NCBI RefSeq assembly: GCF_900169065.1
Contig: NZ_FXZB01000009.1
Coordinates: 62,001 to 126,000 of the forward strand
DNA from: Brevibacterium aurantiacum
GTDB lineage: Bacteria; Actinomycetota; Actinomycetes; Actinomycetales; Brevibacteriaceae
Length of the DNA stretch: 64,000 nt
Reading direction: 5' to 3'
Shown here piece by piece: positions 27,634 to 36,538 of the stretch (position 1 is its first letter; every line of letters begins with the position of its first letter). The translations under genes were made by a program, and so were the position numbers. The notes below the pieces were generated by a model. It was not told the DNA's origin and searched no databases. It saw only the letters and a program-made list of their open reading frames with translations.

Positions 27634-29157
27634 CTAGCGGTTCAGGCGTTCCTTCCAGGCGGCCATGACCTCTGGAGGCGTCGGCTTCGTCACCAGCGAA
27701 CCGATGACGTAGCCGAGCAGCGAGGCGATGAGGCCCAGGTAGATGGCCTCGTTGGAGTAGATGCCCATCGTGATCATGATGACGATCGTGGTGAGCGAGC
27801 CCAGGATCATGCCCGCCATGACGCCGACGATGTTGCCGCGCTTGAAGATCAGCCCGCCGAGGATGGGGATGAAGAGCCCGGCCACCAGCAGGTTGTAGGC
27901 GACCGTCAGTGCCTCGACGACGCTGGGCATGATCATCGCCAGGATGAGGGTGACGACGCCGAGTCCGATGAGGTAGATGCGAGAATCGCGGATCTCATCG
28001 CCGGTCTCACGCACCAAAGATTTCACCAGCGTCGACTTCGTGCTGCTCGAGCCGTAGGTCGGTACGCCGTCGGTCTGGGTCGCGCCCTCTGGTGTCGAAT
28101 CGGGCACGTCCTTCGTCGCCGGAGCGATGTCCTTGCGAGCCAGCAGGGGTTCGACGATGTCCTGGCGGCAGACGGTCGCGGCGGCCATGAGTGAGCCGGA
28201 TGCCGTCGACATCATCGCTGCCAGTGCCGCGGCGAGGACGAATCCGCCCAGCAGGGGTGACATCGCAGCATCGACGACGGCGACGAACACATCGTCTTGG
28301 ACCTCGATGCCGGGAACGATCTTCGTTGCGGCCATGCCGATGAGCGCACCGGCCACGGCGTAGAGGAGGCAGTAGACGCCAGCGGACAGACCGCCCCACC
28401 TGGCCACACCCGGGCTGCGTGCGGTGAACACGCGCTGCCAGATGTCCTGGCCGATGAGCAGCCCCAGAGTGTAGATGAGGATGTAGCCCAGAATCGCCTG
28501 CCAGCCGATGCCCACAGGGCTGGTCTGCTCGGCCGGCAGTGAGGAGAACAGCTCTCCGATGCCGCCGGACTTGCTCAGCACGACCGGGAGCATGATGAGG
28601 AAGATGCCGATGGTCTGGATGAAGAACTGCACGAAGTCGGTCAGCGTGATCGACCACATTCCGCCCAGCATCGAGTAGAGGATGACGATGCCGCCGCCGA
28701 TGAGCACCGACCAGAACTTATTGAGGTCGAAGAGCGCATGGAAGATCGTCGCATAGGCGACCGTCGACGTCGTGGAGATCATCAGCCCGTAGGCGGTCAT
28801 GATCGTGCCCGAGACCAGGCGGGAGCCCTTCCCGTAGCGCAGCTCCAGCATCTGCGAGACCGTGTAGATCTCCAGCTTCTGAATCTTCGGGGCGAAGAAC
28901 AGGGAGAGCAGGATGATGCCCAGGCCGATGCTGAACACCAGCCACATCCCCGACAGGCCCGAGGTGTAGCCGAGTCCGACGCCGCCGATCGTCGAGACTC
29001 CGCCGAGCACGACAGCGGATATCGTGCCCGTGTACAGCCACCCGCCCAGGCGGCGACCGGCGACGAGGAAATCGTTTTGGTTCTTCGCCTTGTACCGGCC
29101 CCAGATTCCGAATCCCACCATGGCGGCGAGGTAGATGATGACGACTAGAGAGTCCAC
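27634..29157 (-). CDS. Sodium:solute symporter (SSS family)
   Basis: A 507-residue sodium-coupled importer with about 13 hydrophobic helices. Family features include FLVAGRRLGGWLYTG, GGMWSITLTDFVQFFIQT and the later ALAAMMSTASGSLMAAATV, which carries the helix-8 Na+ site serines. A hydrophilic loop rich in Asp/Thr/Ser follows. GTG start with AAAGGG five bases before. The 49-bp gap to the upstream TPP gene contains two small hairpins. Neighbours suggest it imports an amino acid or guanidino compound. Confidence 0.85.
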   Translation of the reverse strand: MDSLVVIIYLAAMVGFGIWGRYKAKNQNDFLVAGRRLGGWLYTGTISAVVLGGVSTIGGVGLGYTSGLSGMWLVFSIGLGIILLSLFFAPKIQKLEIYTVSQMLELRYGKGSRLVSGTIMTAYGLMISTTSTVAYATIFHALFDLNKFWSVLIGGGIVILYSMLGGMWSITLTDFVQFFIQTIGIFLIMLPVVLSKSGGIGELFSSLPAEQTSPVGIGWQAILGYILIYTLGLLIGQDIWQRVFTARSPGVARWGGLSAGVYCLLYAVAGALIGMAATKIVPGIEVQDDVFVAVVDAAMSPLLGGFVLAAALAAMMSTASGSLMAAATVCRQDIVEPLLARKDIAPATKDVPDSTPEGATQTDGVPTYGSSSTKSTLVKSLVRETGDEIRDSRIYLIGLGVVTLILAMIMPSVVEALTVAYNLLVAGLFIPILGGLIFKRGNIVGVMAGMILGSLTTIVIMITMGIYSNEAIYLGLIASLLGYVIGSLVTKPTPPEVMAAWKERLNR

Positions 29158-29175
29158 GTCGACCCTTTCTTGATT

Positions 29176-29215
29176 GGCTGCGCGAGCAGCCGGCTAATTG
29201 GGTGCTTCAGCACCC
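29176..29215 (-). promoter_or_regulatory. Two 6-bp hairpins between TPP enzyme and symporter genes
   Basis: GGCTGC-GCGA-GCAGCC (29176-29191) and GGGTGC-TTCA-GCACCC (29200-29215). The second contains the stop codon of the TPP-enzyme gene in its loop region. They may stabilise or separate the message within one operon; neither has a T-run, so full termination is unlikely. Confidence 0.4.
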
Positions 29216-30895
29216 GACGGTGATGTGAATGGTGGTGGGAACGGTCCGTTCCAGCGCCTCGGCGACGGCCGCTGGCAACATCTCGTCGATGTCGGACTCA
29301 GCGATCGTGACACCTGCCCCACCCATGGAATGGCCCAGGGCCGCGAAGTCGGGACGGGCGAGCTTGACCGCGAACGGTTCGATCGTCCGGTCGACCATCT
29401 GAGCCTCGATTTCGGCGTACCCGCCGTTGTCGACGATGACGAAGGGAATCCCCAACCCCAGCTCGCTGGCCGTCATCAGTTCCTGGATCGAGAACATGGC
29501 CGCCCCGTCTCCGAGGATGCAGGCAACCGGTCGAGCGCTGTCGGCCAGCTTCGCCCCGATGGCTGCCGGGATTCCGTAGCCCAAGGTCGCGAAACCGGGC
29601 ATGTAGAGCAGCTGGTCGGGTGTGCTGGCCGTGAGAGCATGCACGGAACCGTCGTAGGTGACCTGGGACGAGTCCCCGGCGACGACGACAGCAGGTCCTG
29701 CACCCTGTTCGACCAGGCGGGTGACGCGGGCACCGATGGACTCGAAATCGAAGTCCGAGTTCCATGAGCCTCGGATCGCCGCGACCCGGTCGCTTCCGCT
29801 TCCAGTCGACGAGGCATCTCTCGCCGAGGTGGTCGTGGCCCCATCGTGGTCCAGCTCGGCCATCAGCGTGGTGAGGAACTCGCCCGCGTCTGCGCAGGCG
29901 AGGATGTCCCCGCCGAGGTTCTTGCCCAACTGGTCGGGGTCGATATCGCAGCGGATGACGAGCTGCGCGGAATTCTCATCGCGGATCCCGACCGAGGTCT
30001 GGGCGCCGATGAGTCCGCCCCACAGATCGGAGTCAGCCAGTTCGGAACCGAGGACGATGAGGACGTCGGCGGCAGCGGACTCGGCCTGGACACTGGGGAA
30101 GCGGACATTGGAGCCCAGCGACAGCGGGTGGGTCTCAGAGATGATGCCCTTGCCGTTGGCTGTTGTGGCCACAGGTGCGTCAAGTCGCTCGGCGAATGCC
30201 CTGACCTCGGCACTTGCCCGCCGGGCACCACCACCGGCGACGATGAGCGGGCGAGCGGCGCCGGCCACCGCCTCGGCGGCACGGGAGACGACACGCGAAT
30301 CAAGACCGGGACGGCGTCCGGGAATCGGGGTCGGCACGCTGCCGTTCCAGGCGCCCTCGAGCACGTCGAGGGGAACCTCGATGTGAACGGGGCCGGGCCG
30401 CGAAGAGGAGAACATGGCGAACGCCTCGGCGACGGCCTGTGCAGCACCTTCGGCGGTGCGCGTGCGCTGGGAGGAGACCAGCAGGCGGTTCAGTGCGCCC
30501 GAGGAGTCCTTCGTCTCGTGCAGCATTCCGACATCGGCGCGCTCCATGCCGGTGGGGACACCGGGGGAGAGGATGAGCATCGGTCGTGACTCCGCGTACG
30601 CGGTCGCCGCAGCCGTGATGACGTTCGTCAGTCCCGGACCTGAGGTGGTGATGACGACCCCGGGTTTGCCGGAGACGAGGAAATACCCGTCGGCACCGTA
30701 GCCGGCACCCTGCTCGTGGCGCGGAGTGATGGCCCGGATGCCGAATTCGCTCAGGTGGCGGTAGAACTCGAGATTGTGTGTGCCGGGGATCCCGAAGATC
30801 GTGTCGACGCCGTGTGCGGCCAGAGTCGCGATGACGGCCCGACCGCCGTTGCGGAACTCTTCGCTGGGTGCGGCGCTGTTCTTGTCATCTGCCAT
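29207..30895 (-). CDS. Thiamine-diphosphate-dependent enzyme (ALS-like), first copy
   Basis: A 562-residue TPP enzyme. Catalytic Glu61 is in TPRHEQGAGYGADGY, and LGDGAAMFSIQELMTASE with the following DNGGY forms the TPP-Mg site (about residue 459). Central domain has GGGARRASAEV. The start ATG 30895 lies two bases after the ureohydrolase stop; the longer open frame upstream is a shadow. Tight coupling to a ureohydrolase recalls arginine catabolism by transamination, where a TPP decarboxylase of this family acts on 2-oxoarginine and a guanidinobutyrase follows. Alternative: acetolactate-type or other 2-oxoacid chemistry. Confidence 0.82.
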   Translation of the reverse strand: MADDKNSAAPSEEFRNGGRAVIATLAAHGVDTIFGIPGTHNLEFYRHLSEFGIRAITPRHEQGAGYGADGYFLVSGKPGVVITTSGPGLTNVITAAATAYAESRPMLILSPGVPTGMERADVGMLHETKDSSGALNRLLVSSQRTRTAEGAAQAVAEAFAMFSSSRPGPVHIEVPLDVLEGAWNGSVPTPIPGRRPGLDSRVVSRAAEAVAGAARPLIVAGGGARRASAEVRAFAERLDAPVATTANGKGIISETHPLSLGSNVRFPSVQAESAAADVLIVLGSELADSDLWGGLIGAQTSVGIRDENSAQLVIRCDIDPDQLGKNLGGDILACADAGEFLTTLMAELDHDGATTTSARDASSTGSGSDRVAAIRGSWNSDFDFESIGARVTRLVEQGAGPAVVVAGDSSQVTYDGSVHALTASTPDQLLYMPGFATLGYGIPAAIGAKLADSARPVACILGDGAAMFSIQELMTASELGLGIPFVIVDNGGYAEIEAQMVDRTIEPFAVKLARPDFAALGHSMGGAGVTIAESDIDEMLPAAVAEALERTVPTTIHITVGC

Positions 30896-30897
30896 GG

Positions 30898-31908
30898 TCA
30901 GACTCCGAGCGCTTCGCCGCTGGGTCCCGAGGGACCGGTGAGACCATTGGCCTCGGCGGCCCACAGGGAGAGCATCTCGTAGCCGACGTGGGCGGCGGCG
31001 AGTCCGGTGATCTCGGCGTGATCGTAGGCCGGTGCCACTTCGACGATCTCGGCTCCGACGACATTGAGTCCCTGGAGTCCGCGAATCGAGTTGAGCAGTT
31101 CGCGACTCGTCATGCCGCCGGCCTCAGGCGTGCCGGTGCCCGGAGCTGCGGCCGGGTCGAGGACGTCGATGTCGACGGAGAGGTAGACGGGTGCGTCACC
31201 GAGTCGTTTGCGTATGCGGGCCACGACTTCCTGGACGGAGGTGAACTGGTAGTCGTCGCTGCGGATGATCTGGAAGCCGAGCACGGCGTCGTCTTCGAGA
31301 TCCTTCTGGCCGTAGAGGGGTCCGCGGATGCCGACATGCATGCAGGATTCGAGGTCGAGCAGGCCCTCTTCGCTGGCGCGGCGGAACGGGGTGCCGTGCG
31401 TGTATGGAGCACCGAAGTAGGTGTCCCAGGTGTCGAGGTGGGCGTCGAAGTGCAGGACCGCGATCTTGCCGTGCGTCTTGTGCAGGGAACGCAGGTTCGG
31501 CAGAGCCAGTGTGTGGTCACCGCCCAGGGTGAGCAGCTTCGCCCCGTCGGCGCGCATCTCATCGGCGGTGCGTTCGACTTCGGTGATGGCTTCTTCGATG
31601 TCGAAGGGGTTGACGCCCAGGTCACCGCAGTCGGCGACCTGCTGCCAGGTGAATGCGTGGACGTTCGTGGCCTGGTTGTAGGGGCGCAGCAGCTTCGAGG
31701 ACTGGCGGATGTGGGCGGGACCGAAACGGGCACCGGGACGGTAGCTGACTCCGGCGTCGAAGGGGACACCGAGGATCTTGACGTCGATCTTCTCACCAGG
31801 CCTCTGGGCTTCGACCTCGTCGATGCGCGGGAGCAGGCCGAAGGTCGGTGGCCCTGCGAATCGTGGTGTCTTGCTGTAATCGGCTGGTCCCAGGGGTTGA
31901 GTCGACAT
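30898..31908 (-). CDS. Ureohydrolase (agmatinase / guanidinobutyrase family)
   Basis: Binuclear manganese hydrolase that releases urea from a guanidino compound. In the 336-residue protein all metal ligands are visible: GGDH (H132), DAHLD (D155, H157, D159) and SVDIDVLDP (D246, D248). [13 protein letters not shown] is typical of agmatinase-like members rather than arginase. Agmatine, 4-guanidinobutyrate and 3-guanidinopropionate are all possible. First gene of the minus-strand operon; a PucR-type regulator diverges from it across a 135-bp region with two operator-like repeats. Confidence 0.88.
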   Translation of the reverse strand: MSTQPLGPADYSKTPRFAGPPTFGLLPRIDEVEAQRPGEKIDVKILGVPFDAGVSYRPGARFGPAHIRQSSKLLRPYNQATNVHAFTWQQVADCGDLGVNPFDIEEAITEVERTADEMRADGAKLLTLGGDHTLALPNLRSLHKTHGKIAVLHFDAHLDTWDTYFGAPYTHGTPFRRASEEGLLDLESCMHVGIRGPLYGQKDLEDDAVLGFQIIRSDDYQFTSVQEVVARIRKRLGDAPVYLSVDIDVLDPAAAPGTGTPEAGGMTSRELLNSIRGLQGLNVVGAEIVEVAPAYDHAEITGLAAAHVGYEMLSLWAAEANGLTGPSGPSGEALGV

Positions 31909-31987
31909 CGGCTCTCCTTCGAAATCGTGAATGCTGACGGTAGTGCGTGATTGCCATCAGCCTAGGACGTGGCTCACACCACGCCGA

Positions 31988-32032
31988 TATCCACAATGGA
32001 CAATCTGGAGAATTGAGTATCCAGTGCGGATA
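31988..32032. promoter_or_regulatory. Pair of TATCC-N5-GGAYA operator-like repeats
   Basis: TATCC-acaat-GGACA (31988-32002) and TATCC-agtgc-GGATA (32018-32032) lie in the divergent region between ureohydrolase and the PucR-type regulator. The second is a perfect palindrome and ends 11 bp before the regulator start. Their start-to-start distance is 30 bp, close to three helical turns, so bound dimers would be on the same face. Likely binding sites of the PucR-type protein. Confidence 0.6.
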
Positions 32033-32043
32033 GTATTGGGGGC

Positions 32044-33525
32044 ATGGTCACTTTGGGTCAGCTCTGGGCGCGGCAGGAACTCGCGCTCGATGTCGTCGTC
32101 GATTCGCCGCACTCCAGGCTGGAAGATGTCACGATCGTGCACTCCTCGGAGCTGCCCGCCGTCGACGAATGGCTAGCCGGGGGAGAGGTCCTGCTCACGA
32201 TCGGTGTCAGCCAAGACCTCAGCGGCGAGGGTGTGGGCGACTATGTCGGTCGCCTCAAGAGAGCAGGCGTCCATGCGCTCGGCATCGGTCTCGGTTCTGC
32301 CCTGCCGTGGCAGGAACTTCCACCGGTGCTGATCGAGCAGGCGAGGGCACAGCAGTTGGCCCTGTTCGGGGTGCCCGAACCGGTCCCCTTTGTGGCCGTC
32401 GTCGATGCCTTCACCAGAATGCGAGAGGAGGAGACGACCCGGGAACTGACCAGGGCCAGCAGCGCGGGACGCCGCTTCGCCACCGACCTTGCACATCAGG
32501 GCCCCGCAGCTCTGGTCGACGATCTGGCCAGCACCCTGGCTGCAGATGTCCACTTCGTCTCACCCACAGGCAGGGGCCTGACTGGTGCTGATGCGAAGAT
32601 CCAGGTGCGCCACGAGCTCGTTCTCGAGGCCCTCAAGCCCTCCATGGCACCGCGCCTTCTGCGCACTGAGGCAGGCATCGTCGAGGCAGTACCGGTCGGA
32701 GACGAGCAGGTGCGGGCCTGGATCCTGGCCCCCGCCGAGGCGACGGGAAATCCCCGTACTCGCGCCCTTCTTCTCTCCACTGCAGCGGCACTGCTGAGTC
32801 TGAGCATCACGGAGGCCCCACATCGGCGATCGGAGTCACCGCTCTTCACCACTCCCTTGACACCAGCCCAGGCACGGACCGAGTGGGTGCAGGAGACCGG
32901 TCTGGCTCCGGTCTCGCGAGTGAAGTTCACGGTCTTCGGCAATGTGCGCGGTGAGGACCCGGAGACGCTGATGGGGGATCTGGGACCCGGAACACTCCTG
33001 GTCCGTGCAGGGGCGATGCTCGGCGTCATCGAGGCTGGCAGGCAAGACACCGATCGCATCTATCGCGATGCCGCAGACTCCGCAGGTTCCTCAGATCTCG
33101 CAGCAGATCAGGTGAGCATGGTCGACCGGGTCGCGGAGGTCACTGGTCTCAGCGAACTGTCCACGAAGTTGATCCCACTGGCCCAGGTCCACCACGCCTG
33201 GACCGTGTGGCGAACGCAGCACGAAACCGCGAGCTCGGATGTTCGGGCGCTGCTGTCATCGATCGATGAGGCGGCGGCGCAGAGATTCGTCGACCGAGTC
33301 CTGGGCGCGCTCCTCGCTTCACGCGACGAACAGGACCTGCTGCTGACGCTGCGGTCGTTCATCGCGACCGGGGGAGTCAGGGATGCGATCGCGACCGAGC
33401 TCGGCATTCATCGCCACACAGTGCGAGCACGTATGGCGAAGATCGAGACATTGTTGGGCCGCGACCTCAGTCGGGCCGAATCGGTCCAGGCCGTGGCCTT
33501 GGCCCTGGAGCTTGCCGAACTCTGA
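32044..33525 (+). CDS. PucR-family transcriptional regulator
   Basis: A 493-residue regulator. Residues 1-125 form a PucR N-terminal sensory domain (LEDVTIVHSSELPAVDEWL, GGEVLLTIGV). The C-terminus has the PucR-type HTH: LLLTLRSFIATGGVRDAIATELGIHRHTVRARM, cited here only by its core ELGIHRHTVRARMAKIE (about 455-475). Members control use of purines, amino acids and amines. No Shine-Dalgarno at a normal distance, so the mRNA may be leaderless. Divergence from the ureohydrolase operon makes that operon the likely target. Convergent with the aminotransferase gene. Confidence 0.88.
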   Translation: MVTLGQLWARQELALDVVVDSPHSRLEDVTIVHSSELPAVDEWLAGGEVLLTIGVSQDLSGEGVGDYVGRLKRAGVHALGIGLGSALPWQELPPVLIEQARAQQLALFGVPEPVPFVAVVDAFTRMREEETTRELTRASSAGRRFATDLAHQGPAALVDDLASTLAADVHFVSPTGRGLTGADAKIQVRHELVLEALKPSMAPRLLRTEAGIVEAVPVGDEQVRAWILAPAEATGNPRTRALLLSTAAALLSLSITEAPHRRSESPLFTTPLTPAQARTEWVQETGLAPVSRVKFTVFGNVRGEDPETLMGDLGPGTLLVRAGAMLGVIEAGRQDTDRIYRDAADSAGSSDLAADQVSMVDRVAEVTGLSELSTKLIPLAQVHHAWTVWRTQHETASSDVRALLSSIDEAAAQRFVDRVLGALLASRDEQDLLLTLRSFIATGGVRDAIATELGIHRHTVRARMAKIETLLGRDLSRAESVQAVALALELAEL

Positions 33526-33537
33526 AAGTCGGTCGGC

Positions 33538-34647
33538 TCAGCCGAAGTGCTCGGCGTAAAAGGCCGATGCGACCGTGAGGACCCGGTCGAGCCCTTCCTT
33601 CTCACCGATGCTGATGCGGACCCCATCTCCGAGGTTGCGCACCGCGACAGCCTGTTCGACGCAGGCATCTTCGAAGGCTGAGGACAGCGGACCCAGCGGC
33701 AGCCACACGAAGTTCCCCTGCGCCTCGGGCACATCCCATCCTTGGTTGCGAAGAGCCTCGGCGAAGTCATCGCGGACGGCCGCGATCTCCTTGGCCCGGA
33801 TACCGACCTCATCACTGTGGCGCAGGGACTCCAGTGCGGCAGTCTGGCTGACATCGGTGACTCCGAAGGGGATGACGGCCTTGAACAGTCCCTGGATGAC
33901 CGATGCGTGAGCGAGCGCGTATCCGACCCGCAGGCCGGCCAGAGCGTGAGCCTTCGAGAAGGTCCGGACCAGAACGACATTGGGGTAGTCGGCCACGAGA
34001 GCGACCCCATCGACGACTCCGTCGGCGGTGGCGAACTCCCAATAGGCCTCGTCGAGGGCGACCAGCACCGTCGCTGGGACGTGATCGAGGAATCGGCGCA
34101 CCTCCTCATCGCGCAGCGCCGGCCCTGTCGGATTGTTCGGGGAGCAGAGAATGATGAGGCTGGTCTTGTCGGTGATCGCCGCAGCCATCGCGTCGAGGTC
34201 GTGTCGACCGTCGTCACGGACCGGAACCTCGACCCGTTTCGATCCGGCCAGACCCGTGGTTTGGGGATACATCTCAAACGAGGGCCAAGGGTAGATCGCT
34301 TCGGTGCTGGCGTCCGAGGTGATCTGAGTCAGCGCCACGAGCAGTTCGCTGGCGCCAGTGGTCACGATGAGCTCATCGAGACTCACGCCGAGGCGGTCGG
34401 CCAGTTCTGTGCGCAGAGCCAGTGCCGCATCATCGGGGTACAGGGCAGGATTCTTCGCATCGGCGACCATGGCTGCGACGACGGCCGGCAGCGGCTCGAG
34501 GTAGTTCTCATTCGATGACAGTTTGAACGGGGTGAGCCCGTCGATCTCCTTGGGTGCCTTCCCAGGAACGTACGGTGGGAATGTCTCCAGCGAGGCCCGC
34601 AGCCGCGGGGTCGAGGTGCTGTCAGCTGAGGTGTCCGGAGTGCTCAT
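33538..34647 (-). CDS. Histidinol-phosphate / aromatic aminotransferase (HisC/Pat-like)
   Basis: A 369-residue class I/II PLP aminotransferase. KLSSNENYLEPLP near the N-terminus, LCSPNNPTGPALRDEEV, ALDEAYWEF and the PLP lysine in RTFSKAHALAGLRVGYALA match HisC and the related actinobacterial aromatic aminotransferase Pat. No his genes are nearby, which favours Pat or a catabolic aminotransferase. ATG 34647 is used; a GTG at 34674 overlaps the upstream stop (GTGA) and would add nine residues. Its closeness to the TPP/ureohydrolase cassette makes a role in guanidino-amino-acid transamination conceivable, but it follows the VWA cluster on the same strand. Confidence 0.83.
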   Translation of the reverse strand: MSTPDTSADSTSTPRLRASLETFPPYVPGKAPKEIDGLTPFKLSSNENYLEPLPAVVAAMVADAKNPALYPDDAALALRTELADRLGVSLDELIVTTGASELLVALTQITSDASTEAIYPWPSFEMYPQTTGLAGSKRVEVPVRDDGRHDLDAMAAAITDKTSLIILCSPNNPTGPALRDEEVRRFLDHVPATVLVALDEAYWEFATADGVVDGVALVADYPNVVLVRTFSKAHALAGLRVGYALAHASVIQGLFKAVIPFGVTDVSQTAALESLRHSDEVGIRAKEIAAVRDDFAEALRNQGWDVPEAQGNFVWLPLGPLSSAFEDACVEQAVAVRNLGDGVRISIGEKEGLDRVLTVASAFYAEHFG

Positions 34648-34670
34648 GGAATCATGATCGCACAGGAGAC

Positions 34671-35465
34671 TCACCAGGGTTTGTCCGGGGCCGAACGACC
34701 TCCGTCACCGCCGGGTCCCTGCTGTTGCTGTTCACGGTCCGAGTTCTCGCCGCGCTTGCGCAGCTTCTCACGCTTCTGCTCCTCCTCGGACTTCTCTCCG
34801 GAGTCATCAGATTTCTCTTCGCCTTCGTCAGAGCCTTCTTTCTCGTCCTTCTTCTTCGAGTCGTCTCCGGAGTCGCCGTTCTTCTGATCATCGCCCTCAG
34901 AACTCTCGGAGTCGTCGCTTTCGGACCCCTCCTGCTTCGACTTCTCTCCGGCCTTCTTGTCCTCGACGCGTTTCTTCGCCTCGTCGCTCTTCTGCTGCTC
35001 TTCGCTCTTCTTCGGCTGGCATTCCTTCGGAGCATCCTCCAAGGTCTTCAGCGACTGTTCGTAGAGTTCATCGGTCTTCTCAGGGTCCTGGCCCGCAGCC
35101 TCATCGGCGAGCTTCTCGTAGACATAGGACAGGTTGATGCGCACGGCGCACTCGTCCCGGACGGGAGCAATCTCGAGAGCCGACTCGAGGTCGTCTCGCG
35201 CTGGTTCGAAATCGCCGACTGCTGCCTCCGCGGTGCCGCGATTGTAGTAGCCGATGTGGCGTTGGACCGGACTGAGTGTGAGGAAAGCGGTCGATGCCTT
35301 CTTCGCTCCGGGGAAGTCATTCGACGAATAGCGTACCTGTGAGGCCGCCCCGAAATAGAGGGTCGCAGCCACATAGCCGAAGACGAGCAGCAGGACGGAA
35401 CCGATGATGATGTTGATGCGAGACAGCCTGCGCATCGTCGACCAGGTGCGTGTGATCCGGTTCAT
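34671..35465 (-). CDS. TPR-like membrane protein with charged C-terminal tail (BatC-like)
   Basis: A 264-residue protein. One N-terminal helix (INIIIGSVLLLVFGYVAATL) anchors a region of TPR-like helices (AFLTLSPVQRHIGYYNRGTA, ARDDLESALEIAPV). From about residue 140 the sequence becomes an extreme Lys/Glu/Asp/Ser low-complexity tail ending in Gln/Gly-rich sequence. ATG 35465 follows GAGGAGG and overlaps the VWA gene stop. Last member of the moxR-DUF58-VWA set, in the place occupied by BatC in the Bacteroides aerotolerance operon. Role unknown. Confidence 0.7.
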   Translation of the reverse strand: MNRITRTWSTMRRLSRINIIIGSVLLLVFGYVAATLYFGAASQVRYSSNDFPGAKKASTAFLTLSPVQRHIGYYNRGTAEAAVGDFEPARDDLESALEIAPVRDECAVRINLSYVYEKLADEAAGQDPEKTDELYEQSLKTLEDAPKECQPKKSEEQQKSDEAKKRVEDKKAGEKSKQEGSESDDSESSEGDDQKNGDSGDDSKKKDEKEGSDEGEEKSDDSGEKSEEEQKREKLRKRGENSDREQQQQGPGGDGGRSAPDKPW

Positions 35466-36538
35466 GGTCGGCCTCCTCGTCGTGTGGGTGTAATGGTGCG
35501 CAGGCGCATCAGTTCGCGGACCCCGAACACCATTTCGACTGCGATCCACGCGAACACGAGGATCAGGGGAACCCAGAAGTATTCGTCGACGGTGACCCGT
35601 CCATCCTTCTTCACCAGAGTCTGGTCATACTTCGGTGCTGTGTAGATGCTCGACATCGAGGCTCCGCCGTCACGATGGTGGTACTTCACGCCGAGATCAT
35701 TCGCCAGCTGTTTGAGGTTGGACTCGTCGATCATCGAGATCCCGGGATTGCCCTGACCGTCGCGAATGTACTCTTCGCCCGATCCTCCGGACCCGCCGCC
35801 AGCACCGTCAGGGTCCTGGGGGTCGCCGAGGCCGGGATCATCGCCTGGAGACGATTTGTAGCCGAAGGGCTGGGGTTCCTTCATCTTCCCGCCCTGCGCG
35901 GTTCCGTATCCGAACACCGCGCCATCATCGATGCGCGAGGCGAAGGATGACCATGAGTCGACAGAGGTCTCAGCCGTCTGCTCACCGTCGCCGAAGTAGA
36001 AGACCAGGCTCTTGTTCTCAGGACGATCCTCCTGATTGGACTTCATGCGTTTGTCCAACTCAGCACCCGCCTCGGTGATGGACGAGCCATTGGAGTTCAA
36101 CGACATCTCGGGGCTGAGGACGTCGACGGCGGAGGCGAACGCAGCATGGTCGGTCGTCAGCGGCATGACCGTCGAAGCGGTTGAGGCAAAGGAGATGATG
36201 CTCAGCCTGGTGCCGGGGAGCTGCTTGGCCAGGTCGAGCATGTCCTTCTTCACCCCTTCCAGGCGGGTCTTGTCACCGTCATAGTCTTCAGCGGCCATCG
36301 AGGTCGTCGTGTCGACGAGGAAGTAGACGTCGGCTGCGGCCTCGTACTCCTCGGTTGAGGATTTGATGGGAATGCCGGGGCGGGCCAAAGCGAGTGCGAG
36401 CACGGCGACGATGCCCATGCGTGCGAACCATTTCCAACGCGGACCGTCCCCGCGCACAGCCGGAATGATGCACACGGTCAGCAGAGCGAGGACGAGGAAG
36501 CCCCATCCGAACCAGGTGAAGACGGGATCGAAGATCAT
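35462..36538 (-). CDS. VWA-domain membrane protein (BatB-like)
   Basis: A 358-residue von Willebrand A protein. Two N-terminal hydrophobic helices (WFGWGFLVLALLTVCIIP; GIVAVLALALARPG) precede the VWA domain with a modified MIDAS, DTTTSM in place of DxSxS. A C-terminal helix (WVPLILVFAWIAVEMVF) follows. Start ATG 36538 is chosen for the ATGA overlap and GGAGG eight bases upstream; an ATG five codons earlier is possible. Pairs with the preceding VWA protein. Confidence 0.82.
   Translation of the reverse strand: MIFDPVFTWFGWGFLVLALLTVCIIPAVRGDGPRWKWFARMGIVAVLALALARPGIPIKSSTEEYEAAADVYFLVDTTTSMAAEDYDGDKTRLEGVKKDMLDLAKQLPGTRLSIISFASTASTVMPLTTDHAAFASAVDVLSPEMSLNSNGSSITEAGAELDKRMKSNQEDRPENKSLVFYFGDGEQTAETSVDSWSSFASRIDDGAVFGYGTAQGGKMKEPQPFGYKSSPGDDPGLGDPQDPDGAGGGSGGSGEEYIRDGQGNPGISMIDESNLKQLANDLGVKYHHRDGGASMSSIYTAPKYDQTLVKKDGRVTVDEYFWVPLILVFAWIAVEMVFGVRELMRLRTITPTRRGGRP

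Noticed and set aside
25745..30895. TPP enzymes as IlvB acetolactate synthase
   Set aside because: No ilvN or other branched-chain genes beside them and a ureohydrolase operon context instead.
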